From Abditibacteriota bacterium (GTDB taxonomy: Bacteria; Armatimonadota; UBA5829), in assembly GCA_017959625.1 (NCBI GenBank), contig JAGDAG010000182.1:1-5506 (forward strand): a DNA stretch of 5,506 nt, given 5' to 3'. Of the stretch, positions 1 through 4,726 are shown in pieces. The position numbers and the translations under genes are program-made. Below the pieces are notes generated by a model, which ran no database searches, was not told the DNA's origin, and saw only the letters and a list, made by a program, of their open reading frames with translations. The first letter of the stretch is position 1, and every line of letters starts with the position of its first letter.

Positions 1-992
1 GGCCTGTAAAGGGCGGCGGGATCGATACCCCCGGAAAGGGTGCGGCCGCTGGGGGTCACGGTCACGTTGGAGGACCGGGTGAGTCGCGTTATGGAATCCA
101 GCAGGATGATCACGTCGTTCCCGCTTTCCACCAGGCGTTTGGATTTGTTCAGCACCTGTTCCGCCAGCCGCAGATGGTTTTCGGGAGGCTCGTCAAAGGT
201 GGAGGCCGCCACCATGACGTTCTCGGGGTGTTTCGTATTCTCTACGCTGCGCTTTATGTCGGTGACCTCTTCGGGGCGTTCGTCGATAAGCAGGATTATC
301 AGGATGCTTTCCGGATATTTGGTGGCAAAGGAATTCGCCATATCCTTCAGCAGGGTGGTCTTTCCCGCCTTGGGGGGAGCCACTATCAGGCCTCTCTGCC
401 CTTTGCCGATGGGGGCGAACAGGTCGATCATTATCAGCGAGGATTCGCTTATAAGGCGTTTGCATCTCGTCTTGCTGAGCTCCATTTCGTAGCGTTCCAT
501 GGGATACAGCGCCACCAGCTCTTCAAACGGCGTCCTGTTCTGCTTCAGGAAATCCGGCTCCATATCGTTCACCAGCTCGATCTTCAGAAGGGACATGTGC
601 CGTTCGTTTTCCTTGGGCTGACGGACTACTCCCGTCACTGTGTCGCCGTCCAGAAGGCCGAAAAGCTTTATCTGGGAGGCGCTGACGTAGGTGTCGCTGG
701 CGTTTCTTGCAAAATCGTGCCGCAGGAACCCTCTTATATTGCCCTGGGCGTCTTTGGTTATCTCAAGAATGCCGGTATCCCTGAAAAACCCGCTCTGTTT
801 GGAATAGACCTCGGTGATCTCTTCTTTGAGAGCGGCGCGGTCTTTTCCGGAAGGGTCTATCTTCAGCTGGCGGGCCCTTTCCTTCAGGTCCTCGAACTTC
901 ATGGAGTCCAGTTCCTGGAGCCTCAGAAGGTTGGAAGCGCTGGCGTTATCTTTGTTTTCCGGATTGTTTCCGTTTGTTTCGTTTTTCTGCAT
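1..992 (-). CDS. rho: Transcription termination factor Rho (3' end cut by window)
   Basis: Hexameric RNA-dependent ATPase/helicase that binds nascent RNA and releases RNA polymerase. 330 codons are visible; Rho is usually about 410-430 residues, so roughly the last 80-100 lie off the left edge. Seen: a short polar Asn-rich N-terminus (1-20), a Rho_N helical region (about 21-65), a cold-shock-like RNA-binding domain (about 72-142), then the ATPase core. Core motifs are Walker A APPKAGKT (205-212), LLIDERPEEVTD with the catalytic-type Glu238 (234-245), Walker B ILLDSITR (296-303), and the start of the Q loop, SGRTLSGG (315-322). Asp237, Arg239 and Ser300 match residues of the bicyclomycin pocket in E. 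coli Rho. The start ATG at 992 has AAGGA seven bases upstream and lies three bases after the hpt stop, so it is probably translationally coupled. Oddities: the usual GFGFLR of the RNA-binding domain reads IRGFLR (86-91), and the usual RAYN after Walker B reads RSSN (306-309). Family assignment is very sure. Confidence 0.97.
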   Translation of the reverse strand, partial: MQKNETNGNNPENKDNASASNLLRLQELDSMKFEDLKERARQLKIDPSGKDRAALKEEITEVYSKQSGFFRDTGILEITKDAQGNIRGFLRHDFARNASDTYVSASQIKLFGLLDGDTVTGVVRQPKENERHMSLLKIELVNDMEPDFLKQNRTPFEELVALYPMERYEMELSKTRCKRLISESSLIMIDLFAPIGKGQRGLIVAPPKAGKTTLLKDMANSFATKYPESILIILLIDERPEEVTDIKRSVENTKHPENVMVAASTFDEPPENHLRLAEQVLNKSKRLVESGNDVIILLDSITRLTRSSNVTVTPSGRTLSGGIDPAALYR

Positions 993-995
993 AAA

Positions 996-1502
996 TCAGT
1001 CCTTTTCGTTATTCTGCAGGATCAGGACGTCCCGCATCTGCCTGTATCTCCCTTCGTAGTCCAGGCCGTATCCGTAAACGAAGCCGTCCCCGATCTCAAA
1101 GCCGCCGTACCGGGGCTTTGCGCCTTTCCTGTAAAGAAGGGACAAAACGCTTATCCCGGAGGGAGCATGTTCTTTGAGGTTGTCTGTCAGGGCCCTTACG
1201 GTGAGGCCCGTATCTATGATGTCTTCAACGATGATGACGGGCTTTCCTGCGATATCTTCGGATACGTCCAGCCTTTTTTGGACGCTTCCCGAGCTTTCGG
1301 CGCCGTTATATGAAGTAAAGCATACGAAATCGGTGCGTACGGGAATGGTGACAAAACGCACCAGGTCTGCCATCACCATAAAGGCGCCCTTGAGATTGCA
1401 TACAAGCACAGGCTCGCGTCCGGCAAAGTCTCTGTCGATCTCCCGGGCAAGTTCTTTGAGTCTGGAGAGTATTCTGTGTTCCGGAATAAGAATGTTTTTC
1501 AT
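996..1502 (-). CDS. hpt: Hypoxanthine(-guanine) phosphoribosyltransferase
   Basis: Cytosolic purine salvage enzyme that joins hypoxanthine and/or guanine to PRPP, giving IMP or GMP and pyrophosphate. The product is 168 residues, slightly shorter than the usual 175-185. Seen: the LKGA loop (37-40), the SYNGAESSGSV flexible-loop segment (64-74), the PRPP-binding signature VEDIIDTGLT (92-101) with the catalytic-type Asp97, and the purine-site region GFEIGDGFVYGYGLDY (134-149) with Lys129 and Phe141 in the expected places. Substrate choice between hypoxanthine, guanine and xanthine cannot be read from this. The ATG at 1502 is the only sensible start: no ATG, GTG or TTG lies in frame between it and the aspS stop, although the frame stays open into aspS. 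It has no recognisable Shine-Dalgarno site, and a strong hairpin ends nine bases upstream. It is third in the run; the TGA stop is three bases before rho. Confidence 0.95.
   Translation of the reverse strand: MKNILIPEHRILSRLKELAREIDRDFAGREPVLVCNLKGAFMVMADLVRFVTIPVRTDFVCFTSYNGAESSGSVQKRLDVSEDIAGKPVIIVEDIIDTGLTVRALTDNLKEHAPSGISVLSLLYRKGAKPRYGGFEIGDGFVYGYGLDYEGRYRQMRDVLILQNNEKD
1000..1004 (-). promoter_or_regulatory. Ribosome binding site of rho
   Basis: The minus strand reads AAGGA seven bases before the rho ATG. The site spans the last codons and stop region of hpt, so ribosomes finishing hpt would end on top of it. This supports the ATG at 992 and translational coupling; the coupling is inferred. 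Confidence 0.7.
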
Positions 1503-1511
1503 TTGGCGGCT

Positions 1512-1534
1512 GGAAAACGGCGGAGCCGTTTTCC
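1512..1534 (-). repeat. Perfect 10-bp hairpin between aspS and hpt
   Basis: Arms 1512-1521 and 1525-1534 are exact reverse complements around a 3-nt loop; on the minus strand the first arm is GGAAAACGGC. It fills most of the 41-base aspS-hpt gap. The core CGGC/GCCG stem is flanked by AAAA and TTTT. Read on the minus strand the complete stem is followed by AGCCGCCAA and the hpt ATG, with no U-run beyond the stem, so it is not a standard intrinsic terminator. If only the four-GC core forms, the TTTT could act as a very short U-tract. It could partly terminate, protect the hisS-aspS mRNA 3' end, or control hpt translation. The structure is certain as an inverted repeat; the role is open. Confidence 0.75.
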
Positions 1535-1543
1535 CGGGTTTTA

Positions 1544-3316
1544 TTATTTGTTTTCGATGACCGGCTTTACGGTCCTGATATGGAGCTCCTTGAGCTGCTC
1601 GGCGTCCACCTCCGACGGCGCGTCGGTCATGGGATCCACCGCCGTGGCTGTTTTCGGGAAGGCCATAACGTCCCTTATGTTGTCGTCGTCGCACAGCAGC
1701 ATTATCAGCCTGTCGATGCCGGGGGCGATGCCTCCGTGGGGAGGAGCGCCGTATTCAAAGGCGTCCAGCATGTGGCCGAAGCGTTCGCGGATCTCCTCGT
1801 CGGAATAATTCATCAGCGAGAACACCTTGTTCTGGATGTCCCTTCTGTGGATCCTTATGGATCCGGAGGCGCATTCGCTGCCGTTGCACACAAAGTCGAA
1901 GGCCTGCGCCCTTACTTTGCCGGGATCCGTGTCCAAAAGGGGCAGATCTTCTTCGTAGGGCATGGTAAAGGGATGATGGGTGGCGTCCCAGCGGTTTTCT
2001 TCTTCTTTCCATTCGTACATGGGGAAATCCAGCACCCATGCGAAAGCAAGGTATCTGTTGTCCCGGAGCCCCAGCCGTTCTCCCATTTCCAGGCGTATGG
2101 CGCACAGGGCGTTGGCCACTGTCTTTGGCTTGTCGGCTACCATAAGGATAAGGTCGCCGGGCTTTGCGCCGAAGGCGGATATGAGGCTTTGCATCTCTTC
2201 ATCGGAGAAAAATTTGGCTATGGGCGATTTCACCGTGCCGTCTTCGTTGATTATGATGGTGGCAAGGCCCTTGGCTCCGAATTTCTTGGCCTTTTCCGTA
2301 AGGTCGTCCAGATCCTTCCTGGAATAGGAGCCGCAGCCGGGAGCGCAGATGCCCTTTATCTCTTCTGCTTCGGCAAACACCTTGAAGCCGGAAGCGTTGC
2401 CCAGCTTGGTGACGTTCACGAATTCCATGCCGAAACGCAGATCCGGTTTGTCCGAGCCGTATTTGTCCATAGCCTCGGCGTAGGTGATCCTGGGTATCGG
2501 GCGGAACATCACCTCTTTGTCCGAAAGAGTGTCCGCTATCTTCAGCATGAGCCCGTCCACCAGCTCGAAGATCTGTTCCTGTTTGCAGAAGGACATCTCC
2601 AGATCCAGCTGGGTGAATTCCGGCTGCCTGTCTGCCCGGGGGTCTTCGTCCCTGAAGCATTTTGCTATCTGGAAATATTTGTCGAAGCCCGCCACCATGA
2701 GCAGCTGCTTCAGCTGCTGCGGGCTTTGGGGCAGAGCGTAAAAGGTGCCGGGGTACAGCCGCGAAGGCACCAGAAAGTCCCGGGCGCCTTCGGGAGTGGA
2801 TTTGATAAGGATGGGGGTTTCCACCTCCAGGAACCCTTTTTCGTCCATATAGTCCCGGATGAGTTTTACCACTTTGTGGCGGAGCATCAGCCTTTTCTGC
2901 ATTTCCGGGCGCCGCAGATCCAGGTATCTGTATTTGAGGCGTATCATCTCGTCGGTGGTTATGCCGTCCTGTATGGGGAAGGGAGGCGTTTTGGAGGAGT
3001 TGAGTATCTCCAGCTCCGCGATATGGATCTCGATCTCGCCGGTAGGGAGATTGGGGTTCACCGTGCCCTCGGGCCTTGCTTCCACCGTGCCGGTTATCTC
3101 CACCACGTATTCGCTCCGGATGGTCTCCGCCTTTTTGAAAAGGTCGGGCCTTTCCTGAGGGTCTATCACGCACTGGACTAAGCCTTCTCTGTCTCTCACG
3201 TCGAAGAATATCAGGCCGCCGTGGTCCCGGCTCCTCTGGACCCAGCCCTGGATGACCACTGTTTTTCCTATAAAATCAGAGTTTATACTGCCGCAGTAAG
3301 CTGTTCGTGTCTGCAT
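1544..3316 (-). CDS. aspS: Aspartyl-tRNA synthetase, probably non-discriminating
   Basis: Class IIb synthetase that charges tRNA-Asp, and perhaps tRNA-Asn, with aspartate. 590 residues, normal for the bacterial type. Domains: OB-fold anticodon-binding domain (about 1-105), catalytic core, GAD insertion (about 285-415), catalytic C-terminal part. Seen: flipping loop TPEGARDFLVPSR (174-186), motif 2 FRDEDPRADRQPEFTQLD (221-238), GSIRIH (485-490), and motif 3 GIAPGIDRL (529-537) with the ATP-binding Arg536. His32 in RDHGG and Gly84 in RPEG match the residues that mark non-discriminating AspRS such as that of Pseudomonas aeruginosa. The start is set by GGAG six bases before the ATG at 3316; an in-frame TTG twelve bases upstream overlaps that site and is unlikely. 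It begins 15 bases after hisS stops and is followed by a hairpin and hpt. Family certain; non-discriminating activity inferred. Confidence 0.98.
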   Translation of the reverse strand: MQTRTAYCGSINSDFIGKTVVIQGWVQRSRDHGGLIFFDVRDREGLVQCVIDPQERPDLFKKAETIRSEYVVEITGTVEARPEGTVNPNLPTGEIEIHIAELEILNSSKTPPFPIQDGITTDEMIRLKYRYLDLRRPEMQKRLMLRHKVVKLIRDYMDEKGFLEVETPILIKSTPEGARDFLVPSRLYPGTFYALPQSPQQLKQLLMVAGFDKYFQIAKCFRDEDPRADRQPEFTQLDLEMSFCKQEQIFELVDGLMLKIADTLSDKEVMFRPIPRITYAEAMDKYGSDKPDLRFGMEFVNVTKLGNASGFKVFAEAEEIKGICAPGCGSYSRKDLDDLTEKAKKFGAKGLATIIINEDGTVKSPIAKFFSDEEMQSLISAFGAKPGDLILMVADKPKTVANALCAIRLEMGERLGLRDNRYLAFAWVLDFPMYEWKEEENRWDATHHPFTMPYEEDLPLLDTDPGKVRAQAFDFVCNGSECASGSIRIHRRDIQNKVFSLMNYSDEEIRERFGHMLDAFEYGAPPHGGIAPGIDRLIMLLCDDDNIRDVMAFPKTATAVDPMTDAPSEVDAEQLKELHIRTVKPVIENK

Positions 3317-3322
3317 CGTGTT

Positions 3323-3326
3323 CTCC
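3323..3326 (-). promoter_or_regulatory. Ribosome binding site of aspS (decides the start)
   Basis: GGAG lies six bases before the ATG at 3316, inside the 15-base hisS-aspS gap. The competing in-frame TTG at 3328-3326 overlaps the first G of this site and has no purine-rich stretch before it. The ATG is therefore the likely start. Confidence 0.8.
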
Positions 3327-3331
3327 AATAA

Positions 3332-4600
3332 TTATCGTTCCGATTTGTTTTTTATATATTCCGCAAGCAGCGGAAATGCCACCGCTTCCTGTGTTCCGGC
3401 GTCCATGTCCTTCACCGAAGCAGTTTTTGACGCGGTCTCGCTTTCTCCCAGTATCACCGCAAAACGGGCGCCCAGCTTGCCTGCCGTCTTCATCTGGGCC
3501 TTTATGCTCCTTCCCGTAAAATCGGTCTCGGTGCGGACGCCTGCCTTTCTCAGCTCTGATGCCAGGGCAAGGCTTGCCTCGGGGGCTCCGCTGCCGCAGG
3601 CCACCATATATACCTCGGGAGAGTTCGATACCGGCAGCTCTATGCCCAGGGCCTCCAGGGTGAGGATCAGCCTCTCCAGCCCTATGCCGAAGCCTATGGC
3701 CGGTTCCGGCTTGTGGCCGAGGCCTGCGATGAGGTCGTCGTATCTGCCTCCCCCTCCCACGGCGTTCTGGGCGCCCAGGCCGGAGGAGACTATCTCAAAG
3801 GCTGTCTTGGTGTAGTAATCGAATCCGCGGACAAGGTTTTTGTCCTGCTCGTATTTTATCCCCAGCAGGTCCAGCCCTTCCTTCAGCCCTTCAAAATGGG
3901 CCCTGCACTCGGGACACAGACAGTCGCTTATCGCCGGGGCGTCCGCCAGGGCCTGCCTGCAGCCCTCTTCCTTGCAGTCCAGCATCCTGAGAGGGTTGTT
4001 CTCCAGCCGCCAGCGGCACACGGAGCACAGCGAATCGGCCTTTTGCGAGGCGTATTCCACCAGCGCCTTTCTGTATTCCGGACGGCATACCCGGCAACCG
4101 ATGGAATTGATCTTCAGCCTGTAATCTTTGATGCCCAGGGTCTCGATGAACCTCGTGGCTATGGAAATGATCTCCGCATCGGTCTGGGGGGCTTCTTCTC
4201 CCACGCATTCCAGGCCCAGCTGGGTGTGTTCCCTGTATCTTCCCGCCTGGGGCCTTTCGTATCTGAAAAGGCGGGCTATATAATACATTTTTGTAAAGGG
4301 CAGCGCGCTGCCGAGGTTATGTTCCACAAAGGCCCTCATGGAAGGGGCCGTGCCCTCCGGCCGGAGCGTAAGGCTGCGCCCCCCCGCCGTCTGAAAAGTG
4401 TACATCTCTTTTGAGACCACGTCTGTGGTTTCGCCCAGATTGCGGGTGAAAAGCTCTGTATGTTCGAAGGTGGGCGTCCTGATCTCCGAAAAGCCGCAGC
4501 TTGCGCATATGTCTCTGAAAACGCCCTCGATATACTGCCATTTGCAGCTTTCACTGGGGAGAACGTCCATGGTTCCCCGGGGAGCCTTGTATTCAGGCAT
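3332..4600 (-). CDS. hisS: Histidyl-tRNA synthetase
   Basis: Class IIa synthetase that attaches histidine to tRNA-His in the cytosol. 422 residues, typical for bacterial HisRS. Seen: motif 1 region with PRGTMDVLP (7-15), TLRPEGTAP (78-86), motif 2 ARLFRYERPQAGRYREHTQ (109-127), the HisRS-specific LVRGFDYYT (256-264), the GGGGRYDDL loop (282-290), motif 3 AIGFGIGLERL (301-311), and a C-terminal anticodon-binding domain (about 325-422). The insertion domain has nine cysteines in pairs: C169/C172, C192/C195, C209/C214 and C227/C229/C232, a pattern known from some bacterial HisRS and suggestive of metal binding. The ATG at 4600 has AAGGAG six bases upstream. The frame stays open further upstream, but that extension runs into the -10 box and cannot be transcribed intact. 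It is the first gene of the run; the TAA stop is 15 bases before aspS. Confidence 0.98.
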   Translation of the reverse strand: MPEYKAPRGTMDVLPSESCKWQYIEGVFRDICASCGFSEIRTPTFEHTELFTRNLGETTDVVSKEMYTFQTAGGRSLTLRPEGTAPSMRAFVEHNLGSALPFTKMYYIARLFRYERPQAGRYREHTQLGLECVGEEAPQTDAEIISIATRFIETLGIKDYRLKINSIGCRVCRPEYRKALVEYASQKADSLCSVCRWRLENNPLRMLDCKEEGCRQALADAPAISDCLCPECRAHFEGLKEGLDLLGIKYEQDKNLVRGFDYYTKTAFEIVSSGLGAQNAVGGGGRYDDLIAGLGHKPEPAIGFGIGLERLILTLEALGIELPVSNSPEVYMVACGSGAPEASLALASELRKAGVRTETDFTGRSIKAQMKTAGKLGARFAVILGESETASKTASVKDMDAGTQEAVAFPLLAEYIKNKSER

Positions 4601-4606
4601 ACCGAT

Positions 4607-4612
4607 CTCCTT
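4607..4612 (-). promoter_or_regulatory. Ribosome binding site of hisS
   Basis: AAGGAG, a near-complete Shine-Dalgarno match, lies six bases before the ATG at 4600 and fixes the hisS start. Confidence 0.88.
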
Positions 4613-4657
4613 GAGAATTATGGGAGTGATTGTGATTGATAAGAGTGATACATAACT

Positions 4658-4686
4658 ATTATACAACGGCGGGCCTGTTTTGTCAA
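4658..4686 (-). promoter_or_regulatory. Consensus sigma70-type promoter of the hisS-aspS-hpt-rho run
   Basis: On the minus strand, TTGACA (4686-4681) and TATAAT (4663-4658) are both exact consensus hexamers separated by exactly 17 bases. Transcription should start near 4650-4652, giving a leader of about 50 nt before the hisS ATG. The leader holds an SD site but no room for a T-box or a terminator/antiterminator pair. A 6-bp inverted repeat covers the -35 box. With gaps of 15, 41 and 3 bases downstream, this is the likely main promoter for all four genes. The match is seen directly; activity is inferred. Confidence 0.9.
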
Positions 4687-4690
4687 ACAG
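4675..4690. repeat. Inverted repeat covering the -35 box
   Basis: CTGTTT (4675-4680) and AAACAG (4685-4690) are exact reverse complements with a 4-base spacer. The repeat encloses the -35 hexamer. It could be an operator for a dimeric repressor, a second small stem after the kinase hairpin, or chance in an AT-rich patch. Confidence 0.45.
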
Positions 4691-4697
4691 ACGGATA

Positions 4698-4720
4698 CGG
4701 GGCTGCCGCCGGCAGCCCCG
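4698..4720 (-). terminator. Hairpin after the kinase gene, probable terminator
   Basis: Arms 4698-4707 and 4711-4720 are perfect reverse complements (CGGGGCTGCC and its complement) with a 3-nt loop, starting seven bases after the kinase TAA. Nine of the ten pairs are G-C, so it would be very stable. The bases after it on the minus strand, TATCCGTCTGTTT, are only moderately T-rich, so termination may be partial or Rho-assisted. The position, between a gene end and a strong promoter, fits a terminator that insulates the hisS run from the kinase gene. Confidence 0.65.
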
Positions 4721-4726
4721 CCGCTT

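Noticed and set aside
174..1313. Open frame of 379 codons on the plus strand, antisense to rho and hpt
   Set aside because: It crosses two certain genes on the other strand and shows no domain or ribosome site; it reflects codon bias.
1503..1694. N-terminal extension of hpt into aspS
   Set aside because: The extra residues are out-of-frame aspS coding sequence, Arg/Gly/His-rich, with no match to the Hpt family; conserved sequence begins at the ATG at 1502.
1580..3181. Open frame of 533 codons on the plus strand, antisense to aspS
   Set aside because: It lies wholly inside the certain aspS gene, has a composition typical of the reverse strand of GC-rich codons, no recognisable family motif, and no promoter or ribosome site. 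Stop-free antisense frames are expected here.
4619..4653. Short leader peptide before hisS (ATG at 4653, 11 codons with one His codon)
   Set aside because: The ATG lies at or before the predicted transcription start, there is no ribosome site, and no terminator/antiterminator pair follows, so His-codon attenuation is not supported.
4601..4657. T-box riboswitch in the hisS leader
   Set aside because: T-box leaders need well over 100 nt with a specifier stem and terminator; this leader is about 50 nt and has no such structure.
4601..4666. 22-residue upstream extension of hisS starting at a TTG
   Set aside because: The TTG abuts and the extension overlaps the -10 box, so it would not be transcribed intact; the ATG at 4600 has an excellent ribosome site and the conserved HisRS sequence starts there.
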